Source: JBHYDC01 sp051861205 (lineage in GTDB: Bacteria; Pseudomonadota; Alphaproteobacteria; Rhizobiales; Pleomorphomonadaceae). From it: a stretch of 64,000 bases of DNA. The notes under the pieces were generated by a model. The model worked only from the letters and a program-made list of their open reading frames with translations, was not told the DNA's origin and did not search any database. Positions 1 to 9,239 of this stretch are shown here, piece by piece. A program made the position numbers and the translations under genes. Where the stretch lies: positions 48,826 to 112,825 of the forward strand of contig JBHYDC010000015.1 of assembly GCA_051861205.1 (NCBI GenBank), read 5' to 3'. How positions within the stretch are numbered: the stretch's first letter is position 1; each line of letters opens with the position of its first letter.

Positions 1-8
1 GCGTTTGA

Positions 9-1397
9 TCACCTCGCGGGTGCACGCACCAGTGTTAGGACGAGCGCGCCGATCACGAAGAAGGCCACCAGCGGCAACACGCCGAGCCGCTGGCTTTGCG
101 TCGCCTGGGTGACGATGCCCACGAGCAGCGGCCCCATGAAACTGGTGATTTTGCCGGTGAGCGCGAAGAGACCGAAGTATTGGGCCGCGCGGTCGGCAGG
201 CGCGAGGCGGCAGAGCAGCGTTCGGGACGCAGCCTGCACGGGGCCGGCGGCGATGCCGATGAGCGCGCCGAGCGCGAGGTAGAGCTGTTCCGGCGTGCTC
301 GCATAAAGGCCGTCGCCGGGCGTAGGGCCGGAAACCTCCAGCACGAACAAAATGTGGTTTGCATCGACCGACAAAATGCCCACCGCGCAGGCCGTGAGGA
401 TCCCGAGCGAGCCGAGTACGACGGTTTTCGAGCCGAGACGGTCGTCGAGCTTGCCGCCGATGATGGCGCCCGCCGTGCCGGTGATCGTGAGAAGAATGCC
501 GAAGATACCGAGTTCAACGGTCGTCCAGCCGAACACCCCGGCCGCGTAGACGCCGCCGAAGGCAAAGAGCGCGATCAAGCCGTCAGTATAGATCATGTTG
601 GCGGCGAGGAAATAGGCAAGGTTCCTCTCACGGGGAAGCTGACGAAGGGTCTGCTTCAATGTCGCGATACCGGACCCTATGGCTTTTGCCAGCGGAACTC
701 CGCCGCCCCGATCGGGAGTGAAAAGCAGGAGCGGCATCACGAAGACCAGGAACCACAGTGCGGACAGCGGTCCGGCGGCGCGGTCGCCCTCGCGGGTGGC
801 AGCATCGAGGCCGAAGAGCGGGTCGAGGCCAGCCAGCGTTTTGCCGGTTTCGGGGCTCGCGGCTAGCAGCGCGAGGGTGAGCGCGAGCGAGACCAATCCG
901 CCCGCATATCCCATCGCCCAACCGGTTCCGGACAAGCGTCCCAGACGCTCGGGCGGCACAAGGGAGGGCATCATCGCGTTGTTGAAGACGGTCGCGTATT
1001 CCGCGCCGATCGTGCCGACGGCGAAGGCGACAAGCGCGAGCGGTACGGCATAGGGCGCGCCGGGCGTGACCCACCAGAGCGCGGCGCAGGCAAGCGCCAT
1101 CACGGCGCCGAAGAGCGCGATCCAAGGCTTGCGAGACCCGGCCGCATCCGCGATCGAGCCGAGGATCGGAGCGGTGAGCGCGATGGTCAAACCCGCCGCC
1201 GCTGTCGCATAGCCCCAGAGCGCCTGTCCGGTGGCCGGATCGCCGGCAACCGCCGAGGTGAAGTAGGGTGCGAACACGAAAGTGGTGATCAGAGTGAAGA
1301 ACGGCTGGGTCGACCAGTCGAACATCACCCAACCGAAGAGGCCCCGGCGCGAAGCATAGGCGGGGGCGGACGTTAACGTAGTGACAGAACCGTGCAC
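9..1397 (-). CDS. MFS transporter, UMF1 / Atg22-like family
   Basis: A 462-residue integral membrane protein of the major facilitator superfamily, closest in pattern to the UMF1 (Atg22-like) group: the N-terminus carries GWVMFDWSTQPFFTL, the phrase that opens this family before the first helix, followed by about 12 hydrophobic segments. Substrate unknown; members are secondary transporters of the inner membrane. The open frame extends to 1634, but that extension would overlap the end of the upstream glutamate dehydrogenase gene and has no membrane character. A GTG at 1397 is preceded by a good ribosome site (GAGGGGGC), so I take that start. The gene lies 91 bases downstream of gdhB on the same strand and may be co-transcribed with it. 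Family assignment is fairly sure; substrate cannot be inferred. Confidence 0.85.
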   Translation of the reverse strand: MHGSVTTLTSAPAYASRRGLFGWVMFDWSTQPFFTLITTFVFAPYFTSAVAGDPATGQALWGYATAAAGLTIALTAPILGSIADAAGSRKPWIALFGAVMALACAALWWVTPGAPYAVPLALVAFAVGTIGAEYATVFNNAMMPSLVPPERLGRLSGTGWAMGYAGGLVSLALTLALLAASPETGKTLAGLDPLFGLDAATREGDRAAGPLSALWFLVFVMPLLLFTPDRGGGVPLAKAIGSGIATLKQTLRQLPRERNLAYFLAANMIYTDGLIALFAFGGVYAAGVFGWTTVELGIFGILLTITGTAGAIIGGKLDDRLGSKTVVLGSLGILTACAVGILSVDANHILFVLEVSGPTPGDGLYASTPEQLYLALGALIGIAAGPVQAASRTLLCRLAPADRAAQYFGLFALTGKITSFMGPLLVGIVTQATQSQRLGVLPLVAFFVIGALVLTLVRAPAR

Positions 1398-1488
1398 GCT
1401 TGCCCCCTCGTCAGCAATCACGAGGCATGTAAGCCGATCGCGCGAGGGGCGGCAAGGCAGGAGCCATTCTTTGGATGCGCCGCGAGCA

Positions 1489-4400
1489 TCAATCCCCTGC
1501 CAGATCCGACACCAATCCCGCCGCCACGGTAAATCGGGCGACACTAGGGTCGCCGCCGGTGAGATCGGCAATGGCGGCGACGGTGCGGTCCACGTCGGCG
1601 CGGCGAGCGGTGATCCAGCCATCGGCGCCGCCATCGCGGGTGGCGGCTACGGTGATGCGGCGGTGCGCGTCGGAGAGGGTTCGCCGGGCGCGGTCGAGGG
1701 CGAGCCCCTCGTAATAGTCGCGCGGGGCAAGGCCGCGCGCGAGCGCGTCTAGCGTGCCGATTCGGAAAACATCCGCCACTCTCGCGCCGGCGGTCGCGGC
1801 GGCATCCACCGAAACGCCTGCGGCCTCGGCCACCAGGATCAGATCGAGCGTGCCGATCGCCCCCTCAAGCGCCATGACGCGGCGGGCGAGCGCGGCGGGA
1901 ACCCCCGCTTCCATCGCTGATGTCACAGCCGGGCCATCCGTCGTCGCGGCGCCGCTTTGCGCCAACCCGTTGTGCAGACGCCGTGCTGTAGCGGCCAGAT
2001 CGTCGCCGACGGCTTTGTTGCGAATGAGCCAGAGGGTCGCCGATAACAGCGCATCCTGGAGACGCAGATAGAGCCCGAGCTGGGTTTTGCCGGCGATCTG
2101 GGCATCCAGCGCGTCGATTTCGGCTTCCAGCGACGCAAGGTCGAGCGCGTCCACGGCAACCTGATAGGCGCGCGCGATATCGGTGGCGGAGGCGCCGGTC
2201 TGGTCCTCGATCCGAACCACGAAGGTGGGGCCGCCCCGGTTGACGATCGCGTTGCCAAGCCGGGTCGACACGATCTCGCGGCTGAGGCGATGGGCGCGAA
2301 TATCGGCGGCGAAGCCATGCTGCATTTCGAGCGGGAAATAGTCGAAGAGTTCGCTGGAGAAGGCCGGATCGTCCGGCACCGTGCTTTCGATCAGCGCGTC
2401 GAAAAGATCGAGCTTGGCATAGGCCATCAGCACGCCGATTTCGGGGCGCGTCAAGGGCTGTGCGGCGGTTTCGCGGCGCGCGAGCGCGGCATCCTCCGGC
2501 AGCGTCTCGACAGCACGGTCTAGGCGCCTACGGGCCTCCAGAACCTGCATCAGCCGGCGCTGAAAGCCGAATTCCGGCATTCCCCTGGTTTCGGCGAGCG
2601 AAACGCAGAGGCTCTGGCGGTCGTTGTTTTCCAGCACCAGCCGGGCCACCTCCGGCGTCATGGCCGATAGCAGCACGTTGCGATCGGTGATCGTCAAGCG
2701 TCCCGACCGGACGGCCGGGCGCAGTGCGATCTTGATGTTGACCTCGACGTCGGAGGAATTTACGCCGGCGGAATTGTCCACCGCGTCGGAATTGCAGCGC
2801 CCGCCGGCAAGGCCATAGGCGATGCGGGCGCGCTGGGTCATGCCGAGGTTGGCGCCTTCGCCGACGACTTTGGCGTGAAGCTCGCCGGCGGTGATGCGGA
2901 TAGCGTCATTGGCACGGTCGCCCACCTCCGCGTCGGTCTCGCCGGGGCCGCGCACATAGGTGCCAATGCCGCCGAACCAGAGAAGATCGACGGGCGCTTT
3001 CAGGATTGCTGTGATCAGCTCCTGCGGCGTGACGCGGGTCTTGTCGAGGCCGAGCAGCGCCTGGACTTCGCTGGAAAGCTGGATGGACTTCAGGCTGCGG
3101 GAGAAGACGCCGCCGCCGAGCGAAATTTTGGATGTGTCGTAATCGGCCCAGCTTGAGCGCGGCAGATCGAATAGGCGCCGGCGCTCGGCGAAAGACGTGG
3201 CGGCGTCGGGGGTCGGATCGATGAAGATGTCGCGGTGGTCGAAGGCGGCGACGAGCCGGATGGCAGGGGAGAGCAACATGCCATTGCCGAAGACGTCGCC
3301 CGACATGTCGCCGACGCCGGCCACCGTGAAGGGCGTGGTCTGGATATCCACGTCCATCTCGCGGAAGTGCCGCTTCACGGCTTCCCAGGCGCCGCGGGCG
3401 GTGATGCCCATCTTCTTGTGGTCGTATCCGGCCGAGCCTCCGGAAGCGAAGGCATCGGAAAGCCAGAAGCCGCGCGCGTCGGAAATGGCGTTGGCGGTGT
3501 CCGAGAAGGTGGCGGTGCCCTTATCGGCGGCGACGACGAGATAGGGGTCGTCACCGTCGTGGCGGACAGTCAAGTCCGGGGGCACGATGCGGTCGTCCAC
3601 GATGTTGTCGGTGAGGTCGAGAAGGGTGGAGACGAAGATCTTATAGGCCTCGGTGCCCTCCGCGAAGATCGCGTCGCGGCCGGTCATCGCGGCAAGGCGC
3701 TTGGGGAAGAAGCCGCCCTTGGCGCCGACCGGCACGATGACGGCGTTCTTGACCTGCTGCGCTTTGACGAGGCCGAGCACCTCGGTGCGGAAATCCTGCG
3801 GCCGGTCGGACCAGCGCAGGCCGCCGCGCGCGACCTTGCCGAAGCGAAGGTGCACGCCTTCAACACGGGGCGAATAGACCCAGATTTCCGCGAAGGGTTT
3901 GGGGTCCACGAGGGCATCGATCCGGTGCGGATCGAATTTCAGGGCGATGACCGGTTTGGGGCGCCCGTCGAGGCCGAGCTGGTAGAAAGTGGTGCGGGTT
4001 GCCGATGTGACGAGGTTGCGCAGCCGCCCCAGGATGAGGTCGTCGTCAAGGCTCGTGACGGCATCGAGGGCGCTGTCGATCTCGGAAATAGAGCGGGTCT
4101 CCTCCAGCGACCGGTCGCCGGGAAGGCTGGGGTCGAAGCGGCCCTTGAAAAGCTCCACCAATTTGGCCGCGATCGCTGGCTGGCGGTTCAAGGTTTCAGC
4201 GATATAGCCCTGGTCGTAGGGAATGCCGGCCTGCTGGAGATAGCGGGTGAGGGCGCGAATCAGCGCGATTTCGCGCCAGGCAAGGCCCGCCGACACCAGA
4301 AGCGCGTTCAGCCGGTCGCTCTCGGTCTCGCTGAGCCAGACCGCCATGAAGAGCGCGCGCAACGGCTCGCCCATGGTCTCCAGATCCACCTCGCGCCCGT

Positions 4401-6252
4401 CGGCGCGGGTGAGCGCCATGTCGTGGATGACGACGCGGGCGTCCTGGCTTGAAACCTCGAAGGTCTTTTCCTCGATCACGCGAAAGCCCATGGCTTCGAG
4501 GATCGGAACGCGGATCGAAAGCGGCACGGCGCCGCCCCGGTTGAAGAGCTTCAACTCGATCTCGGCGGGGGCGGAGTTCTTCACCCGCCGGAACGCGATG
4601 CCCGTCATGCGCTCAGGCGTCAGGCGTTCGATCGCCGCGATGTCTGCGAGAGCGTCCGCCGCGCCATAGCTGTCGCGATAGGCGGCGGAGAAGGCGTGCG
4701 CGAAGCGCTCGATCACGATGCGGGCGCGGCCGGCGGGCAGCGTGGCGTGGGCGGCATCCTGGAAATCATCGGCCCACGTGCGCACGATCGCAGCGGCGGC
4801 CGCCTCAAGTTCGATCTGCGACGGGTTCGGCGTCGCGCCCTCGTCCCGGCCGATGATGAAATGCACGCGGGCGAGCGTGCCTTCGGGAAAGCCGGGATAG
4901 TAGGCTGAGACCCGGCCGGCAAACACGGTTTTCAGGTAGTCGCCGAGGCGAATGCGCACATCGGTGGAATAGCGGTCGCGCGGTACGAAGACGAGAACGG
5001 AAACGAAGCGATCGAACTTGTCGCGCCGGGCAAGGACACGGATGCGCGGGCGCTCGCCAAGCTCCAGGATCGCCATGGCGAAGTCGTAGAGCGTTTCGAA
5101 ATCGATCTGGAACAGATCGTCGCGCGGATAGCTTTCGAGCACGTTGAGAAGCGATTTGCCGGAATGGCTTTCCGGATCGAGCCCCGCGCGGTCCATCACC
5201 CGCTGAACTTTCTGGCGCAGATAGGGGATGGCCCTGGCTGGAAGGGTATAGGCCGAGGCTGTGAAGAGGCCGACGAGGCGCAGCTCGCCAACGAGCCGCC
5301 CGGCGCCGTCGTAATGCTTGATCCCGACGTAATCCATATAGGCGTGGCGATGCACGCGGCTCTTCACATTGGCTTTGGTCACGATCAGGGGTTCGGGCCG
5401 CCGCATGAAGTCGCGGATTTCCGGCGTGACCTGAACGAGTTCGCGGCCGCGCCGCAGCACCCGCACATTGGGGTCCCTGAGTAGTCCGAGGCCGGAGCCG
5501 GGCTTCAGCGCAATACGATCGTCGCCACCTTCGACCGCGATTTCATATTGGCGCAGGCCGAGGAAGGTGAAGTTGTCGTCGGCAAGCCAGTTGAGAAAGC
5601 GCACTGCCTCGGCCACCGCTTCCTGCGGCAGGGGCGGGGAGCTGGTCTCGTAATCGGTGATGACGCCCTTAAGCATGTGGCGCATCTCGGCCCAGTCGCT
5701 CACGGCGGCGCGCACTTCGGTCAAGACACGGTCAAGGCGCTGGGTGAGATCCTCGCGGGCGGTCGCGTCGGGCAGGCGCGCGACATGGACGTGGATCAGG
5801 CTCTCACGGGTCGTGCCGGTTTCGGCCGGATCGGCAAAGCCGACGAGAGTGCCGGCCTCGTTGCGCCGCACTGACAAGATGGGATGCACGATGAGCCGGA
5901 CGTCGACCCCGGCGCCTGCCAGTTCCTGCATCACCGAATCGACCAGAAACGGCATGTTGTCGTTGAGGATCTCGACGACCGTGACGGCACGATGCGCGAA
6001 GCCGGCGGCGGGAAAATCGGGGTCTACGATGCGGATGCGGTGGCGGCCGGGTTCCCGCTTGCCGAGATCGTCCATGGCAAGGCCGGCGAAGGCGGCAAGT
6101 TCGGCTGAGGTGTAGGCCACCACGTCTTCGGCGGCGCCGCGCGTGAAGAAGACCCGGAGAAAGTCGCCGAGATCCGGCCGACCTTGGCTTGCCGCGATGC
6201 CCGCGGCTTCGTCGATGCGAGCCTCTTTCAGGATTTCCAGCGTTGCGGTCAT
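1489..6252 (-). CDS. gdhB: NAD-specific glutamate dehydrogenase, large (~180 kDa) class
   Basis: A 1587-residue cytosolic enzyme that oxidatively deaminates glutamate to 2-oxoglutarate and ammonia with NAD, feeding amino-acid carbon into the TCA cycle. Length fits the large bacterial GDH class (about 1600 residues). An ACT-like regulatory part occupies the N-terminal region (MPFLVDSVMQELAGAG near residue 95). The catalytic part holds RGGLRWSDRPQDFRTEV near residue 812, the glutamate/lysine site PVGAKGGFFPKR just after it, GGSAGYDHKKMGITARG near 940, and GDMSGDVFGNGMLLSP near 984. The ATG at 6252 gives MTATLEILKEAR. In this family the N- and C-terminal extensions confer allosteric control by amino acids (family knowledge). 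No sign of disruption. Confidence 0.97.
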   Translation of the reverse strand: MTATLEILKEARIDEAAGIAASQGRPDLGDFLRVFFTRGAAEDVVAYTSAELAAFAGLAMDDLGKREPGRHRIRIVDPDFPAAGFAHRAVTVVEILNDNMPFLVDSVMQELAGAGVDVRLIVHPILSVRRNEAGTLVGFADPAETGTTRESLIHVHVARLPDATAREDLTQRLDRVLTEVRAAVSDWAEMRHMLKGVITDYETSSPPLPQEAVAEAVRFLNWLADDNFTFLGLRQYEIAVEGGDDRIALKPGSGLGLLRDPNVRVLRRGRELVQVTPEIRDFMRRPEPLIVTKANVKSRVHRHAYMDYVGIKHYDGAGRLVGELRLVGLFTASAYTLPARAIPYLRQKVQRVMDRAGLDPESHSGKSLLNVLESYPRDDLFQIDFETLYDFAMAILELGERPRIRVLARRDKFDRFVSVLVFVPRDRYSTDVRIRLGDYLKTVFAGRVSAYYPGFPEGTLARVHFIIGRDEGATPNPSQIELEAAAAAIVRTWADDFQDAAHATLPAGRARIVIERFAHAFSAAYRDSYGAADALADIAAIERLTPERMTGIAFRRVKNSAPAEIELKLFNRGGAVPLSIRVPILEAMGFRVIEEKTFEVSSQDARVVIHDMALTRADGREVDLETMGEPLRALFMAVWLSETESDRLNALLVSAGLAWREIALIRALTRYLQQAGIPYDQGYIAETLNRQPAIAAKLVELFKGRFDPSLPGDRSLEETRSISEIDSALDAVTSLDDDLILGRLRNLVTSATRTTFYQLGLDGRPKPVIALKFDPHRIDALVDPKPFAEIWVYSPRVEGVHLRFGKVARGGLRWSDRPQDFRTEVLGLVKAQQVKNAVIVPVGAKGGFFPKRLAAMTGRDAIFAEGTEAYKIFVSTLLDLTDNIVDDRIVPPDLTVRHDGDDPYLVVAADKGTATFSDTANAISDARGFWLSDAFASGGSAGYDHKKMGITARGAWEAVKRHFREMDVDIQTTPFTVAGVGDMSGDVFGNGMLLSPAIRLVAAFDHRDIFIDPTPDAATSFAERRRLFDLPRSSWADYDTSKISLGGGVFSRSLKSIQLSSEVQALLGLDKTRVTPQELITAILKAPVDLLWFGGIGTYVRGPGETDAEVGDRANDAIRITAGELHAKVVGEGANLGMTQRARIAYGLAGGRCNSDAVDNSAGVNSSDVEVNIKIALRPAVRSGRLTITDRNVLLSAMTPEVARLVLENNDRQSLCVSLAETRGMPEFGFQRRLMQVLEARRRLDRAVETLPEDAALARRETAAQPLTRPEIGVLMAYAKLDLFDALIESTVPDDPAFSSELFDYFPLEMQHGFAADIRAHRLSREIVSTRLGNAIVNRGGPTFVVRIEDQTGASATDIARAYQVAVDALDLASLEAEIDALDAQIAGKTQLGLYLRLQDALLSATLWLIRNKAVGDDLAATARRLHNGLAQSGAATTDGPAVTSAMEAGVPAALARRVMALEGAIGTLDLILVAEAAGVSVDAAATAGARVADVFRIGTLDALARGLAPRDYYEGLALDRARRTLSDAHRRITVAATRDGGADGWITARRADVDRTVAAIADLTGGDPSVARFTVAAGLVSDLAGD

Positions 6253-6392
6253 CGATGTCCCCGTGGGCCTGGCCCGGGGCGAAGGCGCGCACCGGGGTCG
6301 CTCGCCCCGTTCTTACGGGGGTTTTGTGCGCCGCCGAAGTGCTATGTCCGTCTAAGGGATCGAAATCTGGAATGGATTGGCATGAATGCAAA

Positions 6393-6419
6393 CCGCCGCC
6401 TCGGGTCGCGAGGCGGCGG
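6393..6419 (-). terminator. Rho-independent terminator of ppa
   Basis: A perfect 10-bp GC stem (CCGCCGCCTC with GAGGCGGCGG) around a 7-base loop, followed on the minus strand by TTTGCATT. It lies about 30 bases past the ppa stop codon. Confidence 0.8.
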
Positions 6420-6447
6420 GATTGTTCGAACGGCCCACGGCGGTGCG

Positions 6448-6975
6448 TTACTTCTTCGCGTTCGCGATCGCGTCCAGGATCAGGCTGCGCGCCTCGGCGG
6501 CATCGCCCCAGCCGATCACCTTCACCCACTTGCCGGGTTCCAGATCCTTGTAGTGCTCGAAGAAATGCTCGATCTGGTGGAGCGTGATCTCCGGCAGATC
6601 GGTATGGCTCTGCACCTTCTCATAGCGCTTGGTGAGCTTGGAGGAGGGAACCGCGATGATCTTCTCATCGCCCCCGCTCTCGTCCTGCATCTTCAAAACG
6701 CCGATCGGGCGGCAGTTGATGATGGCGCCGGGAATGATCGCGCGCGTGTTCACCACCACCACATCAATCGGGTCGCCGTCGTCGGACAGGGTGTGGGGCA
6801 CGAAGCCGTAGTTGCCAGGGTAGCGCATGGACGTATAGAGGAAGCGGTCGACATACATCGCCCCGGCTTCCTTATCCATTTCGTACTTGATCGGCTCCCC
6901 GCCGAGCGGAACCTCGATAATCACATTGATATCGTCCGGCGGGTTCTTGCCGATGGGTACGGCGTCGATGCGCAT
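6448..6975 (-). CDS. ppa: Inorganic pyrophosphatase, family I
   Basis: 175 residues, the usual length for a hexameric bacterial family I pyrophosphatase, which hydrolyses pyrophosphate from biosynthetic reactions in the cytosol. The signature DGDPIDV is at residues 66-72, with metal-binding aspartates 66, 68 and 71; IKYEMDK at 29-35 holds the conserved Lys and Glu; YPGNYGFVPHT precedes the signature. The ATG at 6975 has a GGAGG ribosome site. A possible promoter (TTGCCA, 16 bases, GATAAA) lies within about 75 bases upstream on the minus strand. Single-gene unit ending at the hairpin at 6393-6419. Confidence 0.97.
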   Translation of the reverse strand: MRIDAVPIGKNPPDDINVIIEVPLGGEPIKYEMDKEAGAMYVDRFLYTSMRYPGNYGFVPHTLSDDGDPIDVVVVNTRAIIPGAIINCRPIGVLKMQDESGGDEKIIAVPSSKLTKRYEKVQSHTDLPEITLHQIEHFFEHYKDLEPGKWVKVIGWGDAAEARSLILDAIANAKK

Positions 6976-7529
6976 GAGAGGGCCTCCGTTATGATTATTC
7001 GCGGCGATGATCCGCTGTTTATCCGGATCGGTCTAACGCTGGCAAGCGATCCTTTTGTGCAGTGCAATAACTTGGGTCTAGGGGAGAGACTTGTCATCCT
7101 CATTACAGGCTATCCCGCTTCCTCGCACGCGAACAGGCCTCGCCGCCTGGGAGGACGATACCGGCAAGCAATCGCCCGGCTTCTCTTTATGCCGAGGGGA
7201 AAGATGCGGCAGACCTTGACTTTTGCACGGTTAGCCGCGATTTTCAGCATCGGTTGTTCGCTCGCCCGGATGGCTGCCCTTTTCCTTTGGCGCCACTGCA
7301 TGGACGCTGGACGGGAATGGTGCGGGGAGGCGACCATATCCGTCAAGCGACGGCAGGGTCCGCTCTGCCGTGGGGCTGGTCTTAAACGGGCGGGTAACCC
7401 GTGCTCCGTCAGACTTGCCGGGTATGACGCGACCCTTTTTTGAGGGGCGGCGCGACCTTTTTACAAAGTCGGCAGGTCGCTTTTGCGGGGCACCGCCAAG
7501 CAGGATCAACATCAGAGGAGTTGTCAGCC
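6976..7529. other. Divergent intergenic region ppa / infC
   Basis: No convincing coding frame. Short frames on both strands lack codon bias and recognisable domains. It must hold the ppa promoter (minus) and the infC promoter (plus). A weak plus-strand candidate is TTGACT at 7216-7221, 17 bases, GATTTT at 7239-7244, which would give an infC leader of about 280 bases. Two short self-complementary segments (GCGACC ... GGTCGC near 7455-7485) sit in that leader. No tRNA or known structured RNA was recognised. Confidence 0.5.
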
Positions 7530-8066
7530 ATTCGTCGTCCGTTCCGAGCCACAGCGCCGACCAAGGAAGGTCCGCGCATCAACCGCGAAATTCGTGTCCC
7601 GCAGGTCCAATTGATCGGCGAAAACGGCGACAACCTGGGTGTCGCGAATATCGCCGACGCCTTGGCAGCGGCCACCGAGGCCGGCCTCGACCTCGTCGAG
7701 ATTTCTCCGAATTCGACGCCGCCCGTCTGCAAGATTCTCGACTTCGGGAAATATAAGTACCAGTCGCAGAAAAAGGCCTCCGAGGCCCGCAAGAACCAGA
7801 AGATCGTCGAGATCAAAGAGATCAAGATGCGGCCCAACATCGACACCCACGATTACGAGGTGAAGATGAAGAGCATGCAGCGGTTCTTCGAGGAAGGCGA
7901 CAAGGTCAAGGTGACCCTGCGGTTTCGCGGCCGTGAAATGGCTCACCAGGACCTCGGTGTGAAGCTCTTGCTCCAAGTGCGCGACGAAACGGTTGCCATC
8001 GCCAAGGTCGAAAGCGAGCCGCGTCTCGAAGGCCGCCAAATGGTTATGGTGCTCGCACCGCGCTGA
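7530..8066 (+). CDS. infC: Translation initiation factor IF-3, ATT start codon
   Basis: 178 residues, the normal IF-3 length. IF-3 binds the 30S subunit, prevents 50S joining and checks the start codon and initiator tRNA. The N-domain holds GPRINREIRVPQVQLIGENG; a lysine-rich linker (KYKYQSQKKASEARKNQK) follows; the C-domain holds EIKMRPNIDTHDYEVK and VTLRFRGREMAHQDLG. No ATG or GTG fits the family N-terminus. The codon before RRPFRATAPTKEGPRINRE is ATT at 7530, preceded by AGAGGAG with 9 bases of spacing. An AUU start on infC is the classical arrangement through which IF-3 represses its own synthesis. An ATG-like start at 7440 would add 30 unrelated residues. A terminator follows at 8112. 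Confidence 0.96.
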   Translation: MRRPFRATAPTKEGPRINREIRVPQVQLIGENGDNLGVANIADALAAATEAGLDLVEISPNSTPPVCKILDFGKYKYQSQKKASEARKNQKIVEIKEIKMRPNIDTHDYEVKMKSMQRFFEEGDKVKVTLRFRGREMAHQDLGVKLLLQVRDETVAIAKVESEPRLEGRQMVMVLAPR

Positions 8067-8111
8067 CGGGCTGCCGAACGCGAGGTTCGGGGAATTTCGG
8101 TTGATGAAAGT

Positions 8112-8139
8112 AAGCCCGTCGCGATGCGCGGCGGGCTTT
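8112..8139 (+). terminator. Rho-independent terminator of infC
   Basis: An 11-bp stem (AAGCCCGTCGC with GCGGCGGGCTT, one G-U pair) and a 5-base loop, ending in TTT, 45 bases after the infC stop. It suggests that infC and rpmI-rplT are at least partly separate transcripts. Confidence 0.7.
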
Positions 8140-8204
8140 GTCATGGGGTGTGTCGCGTGGTGTTGGGGTGGCATGCCCTATCGCGATCGCTCATCGCGCT
8201 AGGC

Positions 8205-8233
8205 TTGCGTTCCCGGCGCAATCCCTGTAGAAC
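8205..8233 (+). promoter_or_regulatory. Candidate sigma-70 promoter of rpmI-rplT
   Basis: TTGCGT, a 17-base spacer, then TAGAAC. It lies between the infC terminator and rpmI. If used, it gives a leader of about 200 bases (8240-8437) that contains no open frame of note but several GC stems, a possible site for ribosomal-protein autoregulation. Only the boxes are seen; activity is inference. Confidence 0.4.
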
Positions 8234-8437
8234 GCGCCCACTTCGGGTCGCCCGGCTCGGAGACGATCCGTCGTCTCATAAGGGCATGCCGTGGCGGCCT
8301 CGAATGCTCAAACCCCGTATCCATGATCGGGAGAACCGGTCCGCATAAAGCGGAAGGGTTGTCCCCATAGGTCCGGACAGCACTCAAGACGCAGGGCAGT
8401 CCGCAAGGGCGGCCCCAGAACCTCGGAAACGAGCAAA

Positions 8438-8638
8438 ATGCCCAAGATGAAAACGAAGTCGGGCGCCAAGAAGCGCTTCAAGGTGACGGCACTCGGACGC
8501 GTGAAGTCCGGTCAAGCCGGCAAGCGTCACGGCATGATCAAGCGGACGGCCAAGTTCGTTCGCAATGCCCGTGGCACGACCGTGCTGTCCGAGCCGGATG
8601 CCATCATCATTAAGAAGAACTTCCTGCCCTACGCCTGA
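8438..8638 (+). CDS. rpmI: 50S ribosomal protein L35
   Basis: 66 residues, very basic, starting MPKMKTKSGAKKRFKVT and ending with the conserved KNFLPYA. The family usually has 64-67 residues. L35 is a late-assembly protein of the large ribosomal subunit. It is followed after 42 bases by rplT, the almost universal rpmI-rplT pair. The 371 bases upstream carry the infC terminator and a candidate promoter rather than a gene. Confidence 0.98.
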   Translation: MPKMKTKSGAKKRFKVTALGRVKSGQAGKRHGMIKRTAKFVRNARGTTVLSEPDAIIIKKNFLPYA

Positions 8639-8680
8639 TCGCGCGATCAGTTTAGGCTCTGATTTTAGGAGAACCGACAC

Positions 8681-9055
8681 ATGGCGCGCGTCAAGCGGGG
8701 CGTTACGGCCCATGCCAAGCATAAAAAGGTCCTGAAAGCCGCCACCGGCTTTCGCGGCCGTCGCAAGAATACGATCCGCACGGCCAAGGCCGCTGTCGAT
8801 CGGTCGATGCAATACGCCACCCGCGATCGCCGGGCCAAGAAGCGCAACTTCCGCGCTCTTTGGATCCAGCGCATCAACGCCGCTGTTCGCGACGTGACGG
8901 GCGGCGAACTCACCTATGCCCGGTTCATCGATCTGATGGCTAAGACCGGCATCGAGGTGGACCGCAAGGTGCTCTCGGATCTGGCGATCCACGAGCCCGA
9001 AAGCTTCAAGGCCTTGGTGGAAAAGGCCCGCAGCGCGGCGGCTGTTGCTGCCTGA
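8681..9055 (+). CDS. rplT: 50S ribosomal protein L20
   Basis: 124 residues starting MARVKRGVTAHAKHKKVLK, with the basic extension and the globular RNA-binding part (KKRNFRALWIQRINAAVR) typical of L20. L20 nucleates 50S assembly on 23S rRNA domain I and in several bacteria represses its own operon by binding the leader. AGGAG precedes the ATG. A strong terminator at 9098 closes the rpmI-rplT unit before pheS. Confidence 0.98.
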   Translation: MARVKRGVTAHAKHKKVLKAATGFRGRRKNTIRTAKAAVDRSMQYATRDRRAKKRNFRALWIQRINAAVRDVTGGELTYARFIDLMAKTGIEVDRKVLSDLAIHEPESFKALVEKARSAAAVAA

Positions 9056-9060
9056 CGCCA

Positions 9061-9130
9061 AGCGGGCCGATCGCTGATCGGCCGCTGACGAGAGTTAAAG
9101 GCGGCGCGCCGATCGGTGCGCCGCCTTTTT
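9061..9130 (+). terminator. Terminator after rplT (tandem hairpins)
   Basis: First a stem with one bulged base (AGCGGGCCGATC with GATCGGCCGCT, 9061-9086), then a strong 13-bp stem at 9098-9127 (AAGGCGGCGCGCC, loop GATC, GGTGCGCCGCCTT with one G-U pair) followed by TTT. The second hairpin is a textbook intrinsic terminator separating rplT from pheS. Confidence 0.85.
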
Positions 9131-9239
9131 CCGTTCGGCGGGGATGGCTTGGCTCATGAAACCGCTCACACTGCGGCGGAAAATGGTCTAGAACCCGCCC
9201 CGACGATTTTTTCCAGAGATCAGGGACCTTGCCGTCTCC

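Noticed and set aside
1398..1634. N-terminal extension of the MFS transporter
   Set aside because: It overlaps the end of gdhB, is Pro/Ser/Arg-rich and not membrane-like; a GTG with a good ribosome site exists at 1397.
3235..4452. 405-residue plus-strand frame antisense to gdhB
   Set aside because: Entirely inside the NAD-GDH gene, low-complexity Gly/Arg/Glu composition, no start signal.
6184..7443. 419-residue plus-strand frame across ppa and both intergenic gaps
   Set aside because: It spans a confirmed gene on the other strand, a terminator and two intergenic regions, with no recognisable protein pattern.
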